Part shown: piece by piece, positions 17,618 through 26,761 of the stretch
Layout of the letters: the number at the start of each line of letters is the position of its first letter
How positions within the stretch are numbered: position 1 is the first letter of the stretch
Assembly (NCBI RefSeq): GCF_023115355.1
Contig: NZ_CP096019.1
Span: 186,001-250,000, forward strand
Source: Halocatena salina
GTDB lineage: Archaea > Halobacteriota > Halobacteria > Halobacteriales > Haloarculaceae
Reading direction: 5' to 3'
DNA: 64,000 bases
Position numbers and translations under genes: made by a program
The notes under the pieces: generated by a model
Seen by the model: only the letters and a program-made list of their open reading frames with translations
What the model was told of the DNA's origin: nothing
The model's database searches: none

Positions 17618-18583
17618 ATGGTACGTATGAGTGATTCCGCGACGACCTACAGCGGCGACGTAACACTGACCGGTTCGTTGGACGCACCGATCGAGATCCG
17701 CGATCCCGACGACGTGTTCATCCAGATGGAGGGCGTCGATGGCGATCTGATAGCGAGCAATCCGGAAAACGTGTTCACGCATCTTTCCTTGGGAGATGCA
17801 CCCTCCGCGATCGACGCTGAAACGACCGTTCGTGGCGATCTCGAAGACGGATACGTACGAAATGGTGGGGTCGCTGGGGATCTCATCGTTACTGACGCCG
17901 AGGACGTGTTCGTTCCGGTGCACGCAGCACGAACCGTTTCGACCGATGGCGCTGAGAACACGTATTCGGCCGCGGAAATCGACGTTCCTACGGATACACG
18001 GGTGTATGACAGCACCACGACGGGATGGCGACAGTCGGATGCCATCGAAGACCCCGAAACGGGCGTGTACGTTACCGGGGCACACCACACTGTCGAAATC
18101 GATCGGACGTCGACCGACATCGATGTGTACGTCGTCGGGTACGGCCACGAGGTGACGGTCACGGGACGTGACGCTGATATCAACGTTGTTATACTCGGTT
18201 ACGAGAACACCGTTCGAGTCGGACAGCGGCTTTCAGTCGACGACCGGACCACCACGGGCTTTGACAACGAGATCATCGACGATCCGTACCCGGTCGAGGA
18301 TCTCATCGAAACCACGAAAGACGAGGCGTTCGATGCCGCTGGCTTCGGACGGTCGAAAGTCACCTATCAGGTTCCTGCAACGGACGAACAGTGGTGTCAA
18401 AACTGCGGGGAAGCAGCCGACGCGATCATCGAACGCCACCAGCTCGATGCGTGGTTTCTCTTCGGCCGTCCGGTCAGGGTGTACGGTAAAAGCATGAACC
18501 CGGCAATGGAGTGTGAACACTGCTCGATGAACACTGTCGCTACCGAGCTGTCCGAAACCGAGAGAAAGAACCTCCTCAGGTAG
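17618..18583 (+). CDS. Repeat-rich beta-helix protein with C-terminal zinc ribbon
   Basis: Residues about 10-210 are short strand-turn repeats (DVTLTGSLDAPIEIRDPDDVF, HHTVEIDRTSTDIDVYVVGYG, NVVILGYENTVRVG) that suggest a right-handed beta-helix or DUF3060-like fold. The C-terminus has two Cys pairs (Cys260/Cys263 and Cys299/Cys302) that can bind zinc. There is no signal peptide. It starts 17 bases after the DUF2617 gene and so completes the SpeE-like operon. A second in-frame ATG at 17627 is possible. Function unknown; perhaps a cytoplasmic adaptor for the membrane partner. Confidence 0.72.
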   Translation: MVRMSDSATTYSGDVTLTGSLDAPIEIRDPDDVFIQMEGVDGDLIASNPENVFTHLSLGDAPSAIDAETTVRGDLEDGYVRNGGVAGDLIVTDAEDVFVPVHAARTVSTDGAENTYSAAEIDVPTDTRVYDSTTTGWRQSDAIEDPETGVYVTGAHHTVEIDRTSTDIDVYVVGYGHEVTVTGRDADINVVILGYENTVRVGQRLSVDDRTTTGFDNEIIDDPYPVEDLIETTKDEAFDAAGFGRSKVTYQVPATDEQWCQNCGEAADAIIERHQLDAWFLFGRPVRVYGKSMNPAMECEHCSMNTVATELSETERKNLLR

Positions 18584-18611
18584 TAGTTGCTTCCGAGCGG
18601 AGTTATCGCGG

Positions 18612-19166
18612 CTAGACGATCAGCTGGACCACGACGAACAGCACGATGACTCCAAGAACGTCACAGACGTTCGTGACGACCGGGATCACCACGTCGTCGG
18701 GATCCAGTTGGAGCCGGTAAGCGATGTAGGTCGCGGCGACCGTAACGAGCACCGTGATTACGGCCAACGCTCCCCCACTCCCCACTGCAACCAGGAGGAC
18801 CGTTACGACGGGAAGCTGTGCGGTTCCGAGGAGGGTCGTGAGCGTCCACGCACCGATGCCAACGCCCGGAAACACAGTGAACGCGAGCACGACCGTGGCG
18901 AGGGCATTGCCAACCAACAGCGCATCCATGCCGAAGGACAACGTCCCGAGATGAAGCGCCGTCGAGAGCCGAGAAGCAAGTATACTGCCGAGATTACCGG
19001 CCGTTCCGATGACCACCGGAACGAGCACCAACAGCGTGGGGTACCGCAACAACGCCGCTTCGAACTCGTTGAGTACGAGTCCACTCCCGATCTCGATGAG
19101 CGTCAGTACAAACAGCACGGGTAGCGTCGCGCGCATAATGGCCCGGACGGTCCAGTCGGTCGTCAC
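18612..19166 (-). CDS. MgtE-type transport domain protein, copy 2
   Basis: This 184-residue protein is almost wholly membrane helices (about five) and shows the MgtE/SLC41 transport-core pattern: LVLVPVVIGTAGNLGSILASRL near helix 2 and DPDDVVIPVVTNVCDVLGVIVLF in the last helix, where the conserved Asp residues line the ion path. The cytoplasmic N and CBS domains of bacterial MgtE are absent. Its start overlaps the stop of the partner gene (19163-19735) by four bases. The two halves probably form a heterodimeric divalent-cation channel or transporter. Confidence 0.85.
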   Translation of the reverse strand: MTTDWTVRAIMRATLPVLFVLTLIEIGSGLVLNEFEAALLRYPTLLVLVPVVIGTAGNLGSILASRLSTALHLGTLSFGMDALLVGNALATVVLAFTVFPGVGIGAWTLTTLLGTAQLPVVTVLLVAVGSGGALAVITVLVTVAATYIAYRLQLDPDDVVIPVVTNVCDVLGVIVLFVVVQLIV

Positions 19167-19735
19167 AGCGCAAGCACCACCTTGACCGCGAGATACAGAA
19201 AGAAGACACCGAAGATGTCGCCGGTGGTCGTTACGGCCGGCCCGACCAGAGTATCCGGATTGTACCCACGTCGGTACCCGACGAACACGACGGCGATGAC
19301 GATGACTGACAACGCGATCCCCGAAAGCAGTCCGGCCAGCACTGCGACGGCGAGGAGGGCGCGCAACGCGGCCGGCTCGGAGAGCACCCAGAGAAAAACG
19401 GACGCCGCAATGGCAGCGAATGCACTCGTGAGTATCCCGCTCGCGAGTGCAGCGACGACTGCCGATTTGAGTCGTTGTCGTTCAGCATGAGAGAACAGAG
19501 ACGGCGTGAGAAGCCCTTGATGGAGCGCGGTGGCGATGCGAGCACCGAGCGAACCGTACACGTTTCCACGAGTGGCAAGCAGCGCAGGCACGAGCACGAG
19601 TAACCCGGGCAGCACCCGGAATTCTGCCTTTAGCCCGCTCAGAACGATTCCAGCGAGAAGACTTCCGATCGTGCTCGCGCTGAGGGCACCCAATCCCTCT
19701 CGGTAAGCCCTGATAGCGACTGCTCGAACACCCAT
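19163..19735 (-). CDS. MgtE-type transport domain protein, copy 1
   Basis: This is the first gene of the pair: 190 residues with about five helices. It has LLVLVPALLATRGNVYGSLGAR and NPDTLVGPAVTTTGDIFGVFFLY, matching the same two signature helices of the MgtE/SLC41 core. Like its partner it lacks regulatory CBS domains, so magnesium gating must differ from bacterial MgtE. The first helix has basic residues before it (VRAVAIRAYREG). The pair is convergent with the SpeE-like cluster and follows the CTAG methylase gene on the same strand. Confidence 0.87.
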   Translation of the reverse strand: MGVRAVAIRAYREGLGALSASTIGSLLAGIVLSGLKAEFRVLPGLLVLVPALLATRGNVYGSLGARIATALHQGLLTPSLFSHAERQRLKSAVVAALASGILTSAFAAIAASVFLWVLSEPAALRALLAVAVLAGLLSGIALSVIVIAVVFVGYRRGYNPDTLVGPAVTTTGDIFGVFFLYLAVKVVLAL

Positions 19736-19779
19736 ATGCTACCGGGGGTCGCTAATCACAAAAAGACGGTCGATTCGAG

Positions 19780-20925
19780 TCACAAATCGGATAACGAATC
19801 GATCTTTGCTCGTTCGAGACTGTCGATGATGCCGGACTCCGTAGAGACGACGGGATCGTGTGTCACCACGTATTCGGTCCCGGTGTCGATCGAGGAACGA
19901 GTCACGTCCGATACCGAGTGAAACTGAATATCCGTTTCCTGTTTCGTCATCACGTGGAAATCGTAGTGGGTCGCCTCGTAGCCCTCGTCCTCTTCGGTAA
20001 GGCGTTGCTCGATGAACGCTCGGTGATCATCGAGACGATCATCGACGACCGCCTCCGACAGCGCACCGAGATCGGTGATCCGTCGCTCGAAGATGTCAGC
20101 GAACGCGGATTCGATCTCGTAGCCGGCCGAGTTGCGACCCGCGATCATCGCGGCGAGGGTCGTCGTTCCGATTCCCCAGAACGGATCGAGAACAGTGTCG
20201 CCGTATACGGAATACATATTGATCAACCGATATGGGATGGCGAGTGGAAACGCTCCGGACCGATCCCGAACGTCGTCCGTATCGGTCTCAGTTTCCGTCG
20301 CCTGCTCTCGTTCTGGTTCGAGTAGTTGGGTCGTGCCGTTGATGTCGGTCCACACGTCGGTAAACCACTGATTGCGCTCTTCCCAGAAGTACGCCGACTG
20401 ATACCGCTGGTCCGACCCGACCGCGAAACGACGCCTCTGGGACCCGTTCCGGAACACGAGGATGTACTCGTGTTCGAGGGTGACGTACGCGTTCGGCGGC
20501 ACCATGCCACTGCCCATGAACTTCGTTCCCGAGTTCGCCGGCTTACGCCAGAGCACGTCCGGCAACGGCTCGAAGCCCAACTCTTTCATCGCTTCGCTGA
20601 TCCGAACGTGATTCTGATAAACACGAAATCCCTCGCCGACTTTTCGGGTCGCATCCCCGACGTTGATACACGCGATGCCACCATCGACGAGGACGCGGCT
20701 GAGTTCCTCCCAGACCGCGTCGAGCTCCTCGTGCATCAACTCGAACGCCCTCGTTCCGTTTTCCTCTGTGAGGGCCTGACGGACCCCCGGAGATAGCTCC
20801 GAAAACAGTTCATCCCACATCTCGATCATCGGATACGGTGGTGACGTTACCACCAGCTCTACCGAATCATCATCAAGCGTCATCTCCCGTGCATCCGTGA
20901 TTCGGACACAGTGTGACGTTTTCAT
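19780..20925 (-). CDS. zim: N4-cytosine-type DNA methyltransferase, probable CTAG methylase (Zim)
   Basis: The catalytic motif TSPPYP (residues 27-32) is the Ser-Pro-Pro-Tyr form typical of N4-cytosine methylases, and the SAM motif DPFWGIGTT is at 247-255, so the order is beta-class. The 381-residue size, and conservation of an orphan methylase of this kind in nearly all haloarchaea (HVO_0794 of Haloferax volcanii), suggest it marks CTAG sites. No restriction enzyme is adjacent. The C-terminal 100 residues (ESAFADIFERRITDLGALS onward) are an acidic helical extension. The CTAG specificity is inferred, not seen. Confidence 0.82.
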   Translation of the reverse strand: MKTSHCVRITDAREMTLDDDSVELVVTSPPYPMIEMWDELFSELSPGVRQALTEENGTRAFELMHEELDAVWEELSRVLVDGGIACINVGDATRKVGEGFRVYQNHVRISEAMKELGFEPLPDVLWRKPANSGTKFMGSGMVPPNAYVTLEHEYILVFRNGSQRRRFAVGSDQRYQSAYFWEERNQWFTDVWTDINGTTQLLEPEREQATETETDTDDVRDRSGAFPLAIPYRLINMYSVYGDTVLDPFWGIGTTTLAAMIAGRNSAGYEIESAFADIFERRITDLGALSEAVVDDRLDDHRAFIEQRLTEEDEGYEATHYDFHVMTKQETDIQFHSVSDVTRSSIDTGTEYVVTHDPVVSTESGIIDSLERAKIDSLSDL

Positions 20926-21037
20926 GATTTGTGCTACCCTTCTCTAGACTAATATCCTTCGCTACTATTCTATATTAGAAATTAGACATTAGGTTCGACG
21001 AAGCGTTATTTCGATCCGAGCGATCATCACGGCTCCG

Positions 21038-22414
21038 TTAGAACGGACCGAGCCCACCGAGTCCGCCACCTTTGTTGTCCATCTTCTTCATCATTCGTTG
21101 CATGTCGCTGTCGCCCATCCCCTGGAACTGTTTGAGCATCTGCTCCATCATCCGGTGTTGTTCGAGCAGTTCACGGACCCGCTCGGGAGGCTGTCCGGAG
21201 CCGCGTGCGATGCGTTTGACGCGGTCTGCACCGACCGATCGAGGATGTTCGAGTTCGTCGTCGGTCATCGAGTCCATGATGACGTCGAAATCTCGAAGCC
21301 GATCCTGTGTGACGTCCATCGCGTCGTCGGGGAGCTGATCGCGGATGTTGCCGCCAAAGCCCGGAATCATATCGATCACCTGATCGAGGGGACCCATCCG
21401 GTTCATCGCCTGCATCTGTTTTCGCATGTCGTTGAGGGTGAACTGGCCCTTCATGAGGTCTTCAGGCTCCCAGTCTTCCTCTTGGGCCTGAGTCTCCTCC
21501 ATTGCGCGCTCGACGCGCTCGGAGAGCTGTTTGAGATCACCCATGCCCAGCAGCCGGGAGATGAACCCGCTCGGCTCGAACCGTTCGACGTCCTGCACCG
21601 TCTCGCCCGTTCCGAGGAAGGCGATCGTCGAATCGGTCTCGTTTACGGCCGCAAGCGCACCGCCACCTTTGGCCGTCCCGTCGAGTTTGGTGATGACGAC
21701 CCCATCGATACCGATGGCCCGCTCGAACTCCTTGGCTTGATCGCTGGCTCCTTGTCCGATCGCCGCATCGAGCACCAGCAGACTGATGTCGGGATCGACG
21801 AGGCTATCGATCTCTTCGATCTCGTCGATCAATTCCGATTCGAGCGCGTGTCGACCCGCTGTATCCACGATGTGGACGTCACAGTCGTCCGTCGCTGCCA
21901 ATCCATCGCGGGCGATTTGGACGGGATCGTCGGCGTCGGGATCGCCGTAGAACTCGACTTCCGCGCGCTCACACATCTGTTTCGCCTGATCGTACGCCCC
22001 GGGTCGGAACGTGTCGGTCTGAATCACGGCTGGGCGAAGTCCTTTCTTCGAGAACCACCACGCCATCTTCGCTGCCGATGTCGTTTTCCCCGATCCCTGG
22101 AGACCTGCGAGGAGGACAGTTTGTGATTCGAGGGGAATCTCAGTGCTCTCCCCGATGAGCGACACCATCTCCTCGTATACGATCCGGAGCACGTGATCCC
22201 GAGCACTCGTCCCTGCTGGGGGATCCTCATCGAGTGCACGCTGCTCGATCGAATCAGAGAGTTCCATCACCAAACTAACATCAACGTCGGCCTGCAACAG
22301 CGAACGTTGGATCTCTTTTACGACCTCCGCTACGTCCTCCTCGCTCAGCCGGGACTTACCTTGAAGCGTAGAAAGCGTCCCGCGGAGCGAGCTGCCGAGA
22401 TTGTCGAGTACCAT
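21038..22414 (-). CDS. srp54: Signal recognition particle 54 kDa protein
   Basis: SRP54 binds signal sequences and 7S RNA and docks with FtsY at the membrane. The 458-residue chain has the N domain, the G domain with GLQGSGKTT (104-112), DTAGR and [10 protein letters not shown], and a methionine-rich M domain near the end ([21 protein letters not shown]) with the RNA-binding [13 protein letters not shown] segment. The Gly-rich tail [10 protein letters not shown] is normal in haloarchaea. The gene is monocistronic and divergent from dnaK. Confidence 0.97.
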   Translation of the reverse strand: MVLDNLGSSLRGTLSTLQGKSRLSEEDVAEVVKEIQRSLLQADVDVSLVMELSDSIEQRALDEDPPAGTSARDHVLRIVYEEMVSLIGESTEIPLESQTVLLAGLQGSGKTTSAAKMAWWFSKKGLRPAVIQTDTFRPGAYDQAKQMCERAEVEFYGDPDADDPVQIARDGLAATDDCDVHIVDTAGRHALESELIDEIEEIDSLVDPDISLLVLDAAIGQGASDQAKEFERAIGIDGVVITKLDGTAKGGGALAAVNETDSTIAFLGTGETVQDVERFEPSGFISRLLGMGDLKQLSERVERAMEETQAQEEDWEPEDLMKGQFTLNDMRKQMQAMNRMGPLDQVIDMIPGFGGNIRDQLPDDAMDVTQDRLRDFDVIMDSMTDDELEHPRSVGADRVKRIARGSGQPPERVRELLEQHRMMEQMLKQFQGMGDSDMQRMMKKMDNKGGGLGGLGPF

Positions 22415-22604
22415 TGCTCCATCCTAGCCCATTCGACAGTAAAGGCTTTCTCGTCTTTCAGGATGATCCTCGTTTGTCTCTTAGCGCCTATTTTCACCTA
22501 AGATATCATACCCACAATCACACGAAATCGACGGAATAGAACCGTTGTGTGAGACACTGTATTCAGCAAGGTTTAACGGTTCGACAGCAATAGGGACGAG
22601 TAAC

Positions 22605-24503
22605 ATGGCGAGTAACAAGATTCTTGGTATCGATCTTGGGACGACAAACAGTGCGTTTGCAGTGATGGAAGGTGGCGATCCCGAACTGATCGTCAACGCC
22701 GAAGGCGACCGGACGACGCCCTCAGTCGTCGCGTTTACCGACGAGGAGCGACTCATCGGTGGCCCGGCGAAAAACCAGGCCGTCCAGAATCCGGAGCGGA
22801 CCATCGAATCGATCAAGCGACACATCGGTGAAGATGGGTACACGGTCGACATCGATGGCGAGGAGTACACGCCCGAGCAGATCTCCGCGATGATCCTCCA
22901 GAAGATCAAACGTGACGCCGAGGAGTATCTCGGCGAGGAAATCGAACGGGCCGTAATTACGGTCCCGGCGTACTTCTCGGACAGTCAGCGACAGGCCACC
23001 AAAGACGCCGGTGAGATCGCCGGGTTCGAGGTCGAACGCATCGTCAACGAGCCGACGGCTGCGTCGATGGCCTACGGACTCGATGACGACACCGACCAAA
23101 CCGTACTCGTGTTCGACCTCGGCGGTGGGACGTTCGACGTTTCTCTTCTCGATCTCGGAGGCGGTGTGTACGAGGTGGTTGCCACTAACGGTGACAACGA
23201 ACTGGGTGGCGACGACTGGGATCAGGCGATCATCGACTGGTTGGCCGACGACTTCGAGGAGGAACACGGCAAGGATCTCCGCGAGGAACGTCAGGCGCTC
23301 CAACGCTTGAAAGACGCCGCAGAAGACGCGAAGGTCGAACTTTCGAGCCGCAAAGAGACGAATATCAACCTCCCGTTCATCGCAACGACCGACTCGGGAC
23401 CGCTCACGCTCGAAACGAAGCTCACGCGGGCGAAGTTCGAGGCACTCACGGAAGATCTCGTCAAGCGGACGATCGAGCCGACGGAGCAGGCGCTGGCCGA
23501 CGCTGGCTACTCCAAAAACGACATCGATGACGTGATCCTCGTGGGGGGATCGACCCGGATGCCGATGATCCAAGAGCAAGTCGAGAAGCTCACCGGACAA
23601 GAGCCGAAGAAAAACGTCAATCCTGACGAGGCCGTCGCGCTCGGAGCGGCCATTCAGGGTGGCGTTCTCGGTGGGGAAGTCGACGACATCGTGTTGCTCG
23701 ACGTAACGCCGCTCTCGCTCGGGATCGAGGTCAAAGGTGGTCTGTTCGAGCGACTCATCGAGAAGAACACCACCATCCCAACCAAAGAGTCGAAGATCTT
23801 CACCACGGCCGCTGACAACCAACAGAGCGTCCAAGTGCGCGTCTTCCAGGGCGAGCGGGAAGTCGCAAACGAAAACGAGCTGTTGGGAGCGTTCCAACTC
23901 GACGGCATCCCGCCTGCTCCAGCCGGGACGCCACAGATCGAAGTGACGTTCAATATCGACGAGAACGGCATTGTCAACGTCGAAGCCGAGGAAGAACAAG
24001 GCGGCAACGCCGAATCGATCACCATCGAAGGCGGTACTGGGCTTTCCGACGAAGAGATCGAGCAGATGAAAGAGGACGCCGAGGCCCACGCCGAGGAAGA
24101 CGAAAAACGCCGCGAGCGGATTGAGGCCCGTAACACCGCAGAATCGACCGTCCAACAAGCCAAAACGCTCCTCGAAGAGAACGAAGACGAGATCACCGAC
24201 GAGATCCGCGATGACATCGAGGACGCGATGGAATCGCTCGAAGAGACGCTCGAAGACGAGGACGCCACGACCGAAGAACTCACCGACGCGACGGAACAGC
24301 TCTCCGAAGAGCTACAGGAGATCGGCAAGCACATGTATCAGCAACAGGCTGGCGGTGCTGGCGCAGGTCCCGGTGGTGCCGGTGCAGCCGGAGCCGGTGC
24401 TGGTGCTGGCGCAGCAGGCGCTGGTGCAGCGGGCACTGGTAGCGACGATCAGGAGTATGTCGATGCCGACTTCGACGACGTCGAAGACGAGTCATCGACC
24501 TAA
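22605..24503 (+). CDS. dnaK: Hsp70 chaperone DnaK
   Basis: DnaK is an ATP-dependent folding chaperone. The 632-residue protein starts [17 protein letters not shown] and contains [27 protein letters not shown], the linker [14 protein letters not shown] and a substrate-binding domain. The C-terminus is a Gly/Ala-rich stretch followed by an acidic tail ([12 protein letters not shown]). The ATG at 22605 starts the conserved domain; an upstream frame to 22545 has no support. GrpE and DnaJ, often neighbours of dnaK in haloarchaea, are not in this window. The gene is convergent with the HAD gene. Confidence 0.97.
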   Translation: MASNKILGIDLGTTNSAFAVMEGGDPELIVNAEGDRTTPSVVAFTDEERLIGGPAKNQAVQNPERTIESIKRHIGEDGYTVDIDGEEYTPEQISAMILQKIKRDAEEYLGEEIERAVITVPAYFSDSQRQATKDAGEIAGFEVERIVNEPTAASMAYGLDDDTDQTVLVFDLGGGTFDVSLLDLGGGVYEVVATNGDNELGGDDWDQAIIDWLADDFEEEHGKDLREERQALQRLKDAAEDAKVELSSRKETNINLPFIATTDSGPLTLETKLTRAKFEALTEDLVKRTIEPTEQALADAGYSKNDIDDVILVGGSTRMPMIQEQVEKLTGQEPKKNVNPDEAVALGAAIQGGVLGGEVDDIVLLDVTPLSLGIEVKGGLFERLIEKNTTIPTKESKIFTTAADNQQSVQVRVFQGEREVANENELLGAFQLDGIPPAPAGTPQIEVTFNIDENGIVNVEAEEEQGGNAESITIEGGTGLSDEEIEQMKEDAEAHAEEDEKRRERIEARNTAESTVQQAKTLLEENEDEITDEIRDDIEDAMESLEETLEDEDATTEELTDATEQLSEELQEIGKHMYQQQAGGAGAGPGGAGAAGAGAGAGAAGAGAAGTGSDDQEYVDADFDDVEDESST

Positions 24504-24551
24504 GTCTGAGTCACCGATCGGCCGATAGTTGGGCGGACTGTCCGTCTTTGA

Positions 24552-25421
24552 TTACTCCAGTATCGTTGGGAGTTCGTTGACGGTTTCGACGACCATGTGA
24601 GCACCCGCGTTTTCGAACGCCTGATGGCCACTCTCCCCCGAAAGCCCACCGGATTGAACACCGATGGCGAAATAATCGTGTTCAGGATCGGCGTCAGCCG
24701 CGTTGTGGACCGTTTTGATGTCGTCGAGCGTGTCGCCTGCGAACGCCACGCGGTTCGTTCCGTTGCCGAACTGCTTGGTGAGATCGATCAGCGCGTCGGG
24801 CGCCGGTTTTCCGGGTGTATTGCTGTCCATCGTGAACAGCCGCTCGTCCGAAACGTCTATCCCGGTCCGATCGAGCGCGAGCGCAGCCTCGGCTGCGGGT
24901 CGACCGGTGACGATCCCGAGCGGTTGATCAGCGAGCCACGTCACAGTGTCTGGTGTGACGAACACCGGTTCGTCGTGAATGAACCCCTCCGTTTCCAAGT
25001 CCGGCTCGTTTTCATGAAGGCTCTGATACAGGTCACTCCCGAGATACAGCTGCTGGAAAACGGTGGTAAGACGATCTCGGTCCCACCGCGCATAAACCCG
25101 TTCTCGGACGTCGGGATCGACCGCGTTGGCGATAACGGTTCGTGCGCCCTCAAGCCCGCCGCCGCTCGCCTCGATCGCGTCGGTGAACGTCGCCAGATCG
25201 TAGGCTAGCCCTTCCTTGCGCGCGAGAACGTACAGCGCTGTCGCGTGCGTGAGTTCCCAGTCGTTGTTGAACCCGCCAGCGTTCTTGAACAGTTGGACAT
25301 CGCTTTTCGGAATCGTATCCCCATAGACATGCAACACCGACTCGACGATGGCCCGGCGATAGGAGTCGGCCACGTCGACGAGTACGCCATCGATATCGAG
25401 GACGACGGCATCGATCCTCAC
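24552..25421 (-). CDS. HAD-IA phosphatase-like protein (TIGR01548 type)
   Basis: This 289-residue protein has HAD motif I VVLDIDGVLVDV (Asp9 nucleophile, Asp11), motif II threonine in GIVTGRPAAEA, Lys in PGKPAPDALI and motif IV AGDTLDDIKT. It matches the TIGR01548 branch, which has phosphatase activity of unsettled substrate. Its start overlaps the end of the UPF0146 gene by four bases (ATGA), showing a two-gene operon. A phosphoglycolate-type substrate is one possibility but cannot be inferred. Confidence 0.88.
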   Translation of the reverse strand: MRIDAVVLDIDGVLVDVADSYRRAIVESVLHVYGDTIPKSDVQLFKNAGGFNNDWELTHATALYVLARKEGLAYDLATFTDAIEASGGGLEGARTVIANAVDPDVRERVYARWDRDRLTTVFQQLYLGSDLYQSLHENEPDLETEGFIHDEPVFVTPDTVTWLADQPLGIVTGRPAAEAALALDRTGIDVSDERLFTMDSNTPGKPAPDALIDLTKQFGNGTNRVAFAGDTLDDIKTVHNAADADPEHDYFAIGVQSGGLSGESGHQAFENAGAHMVVETVNELPTILE

Positions 25422-25825
25422 GGCAGTTCACCCCGTTCGGTACGAACCCGAAACAGAGTCTCACCCGGCAGCGTTTCGGATTCGACGCGGGGCAACGCCG
25501 GATCGTTCCCGAGCGTCGTAAACAAACAGTCCGCGTCCACGTCCCGAGCGATCGACCAGAGCGGCCGTTGTAACTCCGGTGGACAGTTCAGGGCGTAGAT
25601 CGCATCCCCTGTCGTGTACACTTCCGACTGTGGTGCGGTGATATCATCTCGAACGAACGTAACGCCCGGTGGGACCGAACACTCCTGTACATCGACCGCG
25701 ATGACCTCTGTGCGATTGGCAAGCGCGGTTGCGACGTCGGTCCGAGCACCGATGCCGACCTCGATGACCGTCTCGTAACTGGCGAGACGGTCGACCAACG
25801 CCTCGCGCGTTCGGGATGTCGTCAC
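25418..25825 (-). CDS. UPF0146 family protein
   Basis: This is a 135-residue Rossmann-like protein (ETVIEVGIGARTDVATALA, then VIAVDVQECSVPPGVTFVRDDI) of the archaeal UPF0146 family, which resembles small SAM-dependent methyltransferases but has no known substrate. The frame is open further upstream, to 25966, yet that part lies inside the divergent archaemetzincin gene. The GTG at 25825, just before the family domain, gives the usual length. It is translationally coupled to the HAD gene. Confidence 0.8.
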   Translation of the reverse strand: MTTSRTREALVDRLASYETVIEVGIGARTDVATALANRTEVIAVDVQECSVPPGVTFVRDDITAPQSEVYTTGDAIYALNCPPELQRPLWSIARDVDADCLFTTLGNDPALPRVESETLPGETLFRVRTERGELP

Positions 25826-25830
25826 GTCGG

Positions 25831-25842
25831 GATATTTATAGC
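25831..25842 (+). promoter_or_regulatory. Shared TATA region between UPF0146 and amzA
   Basis: GATATTTATAGC sits in the 39-base gap between the divergent starts at 25825 (minus) and 25865 (plus). Its centre is about 28 bases before the amzA ATG, as for a leaderless promoter. Any minus-strand promoter for UPF0146 would have to lie in or beyond this gap, inside amzA. Confidence 0.55.
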
Positions 25843-25864
25843 CGGTCCGTTCTAATCCCTTTCT

Positions 25865-26386
25865 ATGCATGTTGACATCGTGCCGGTCGGTGATGTTCCT
25901 GCGGCTGTAAAACGCGAGGCCTCCTCTGGCCTCCGTTCCGTGTACGAGTGTGATGTCACTGTCCACGAAGAGCAGCCGATTCCCGACGGCGCGTACGATT
26001 CAAACCGAAACCAGTACCGTGCTGAGGAGTTCATCGAACTCGCCAGTCGTATCGGTTCCGGTGGCAAAAACATCGCGCTTACCGCAAAAGATCTCTTTTA
26101 TCGCCGTCGAAACTACGTCTTCGGACTCGCCTACCTCGATGGTAACGGCAGCGTCGTCTCTACGTATCGTCTCCAAACAACCACCGACGGTGGACTGGCA
26201 ACCAACTCCGGTAGGGAAGTGTTTGCAGACCGGGTCAGAAAGGAAGTGATCCACGAGATCGGACATACGCTCGGACTCGAACACTGTGACAACAAACGAT
26301 GTGTGATGAACTTCTCACCGACCGTCCGAGAGGTCGACGTGAAAGAACAGTTTCTCTGTGGCAGTTGCAGTCGGTTAATACACTAA
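25865..26386 (+). CDS. amzA: Archaemetzincin metalloprotease
   Basis: This 173-residue protein carries the full archaemetzincin signature: HEIGHTLGLEHC (His130, Glu131, His134, His140, Cys141), then Cys146, Met148 and a distal Cys165-x2-Cys168 pair for a structural zinc. Archaemetzincins are small zinc aminopeptidases or proteases of unknown physiological target. The N-terminal MHVDIVPVGDVP strand is typical. The start is supported by the TATA box at 25831-25842. Some of the promoter and gene start overlaps an unused minus-strand frame. Confidence 0.94.
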   Translation: MHVDIVPVGDVPAAVKREASSGLRSVYECDVTVHEEQPIPDGAYDSNRNQYRAEEFIELASRIGSGGKNIALTAKDLFYRRRNYVFGLAYLDGNGSVVSTYRLQTTTDGGLATNSGREVFADRVRKEVIHEIGHTLGLEHCDNKRCVMNFSPTVREVDVKEQFLCGSCSRLIH

Positions 26387-26525
26387 ATACTGTGTTGCTC
26401 CGATCATACCAAACCGTTCGAAAGGCAACCACTACTGCGATGGAACGCAATGGCCCCCGTCAGTTACCAATATATTCATGGTAAATAGGCGAAAGATTTG
26501 TATCGTACGCAATATAATAGTTAGT

Positions 26526-26711
26526 ATGATGGACATGAGAAGGGATGCCACGGTTCGGGGTGGGGCCGCACTCGTGTTGATCGCATTTCTCGTAGGAGTC
26601 GTTTCTCTGTACGATCCACTGCCCCAACCGATACAGTTCCATATCGCGCTCCCGGTCGGTCTGGTGGTCGGGACCGTGGTGATCGCCGCGTGGTACCAAC
26701 TACGGACATAA
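26526..26711 (+). CDS. Small two-helix membrane protein
   Basis: This protein of about 61 residues has two hydrophobic helices (GGAALVLIAFLVGVVSL and IALPVGLVVGTVVIAAW) and a short basic start (MDMRRDATVR). In-frame ATGs are at 26526, 26529 and 26535. An AATATAATAG run at about 26510-26519 predicts transcription starting near 26537, so 26535 may be the true leaderless start. Family unknown. It is convergent with rli1. Confidence 0.55.
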   Translation: MMDMRRDATVRGGAALVLIAFLVGVVSLYDPLPQPIQFHIALPVGLVVGTVVIAAWYQLRT

Positions 26712-26761
26712 ACGGGTGACAATCGGTCGAAGCTCCCGTGGTCGTAGTCGTGGTTTGAGAG

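Noticed and set aside
21098-22126. Plus-strand reading frame of 342 codons
   Set aside because: It lies entirely antisense to srp54 and shows no family similarity.
22722-24158. Long minus-strand reading frame of 478 codons
   Set aside because: It is antisense to dnaK throughout. High-GC codon bias creates such frames, and it has no recognised domain.
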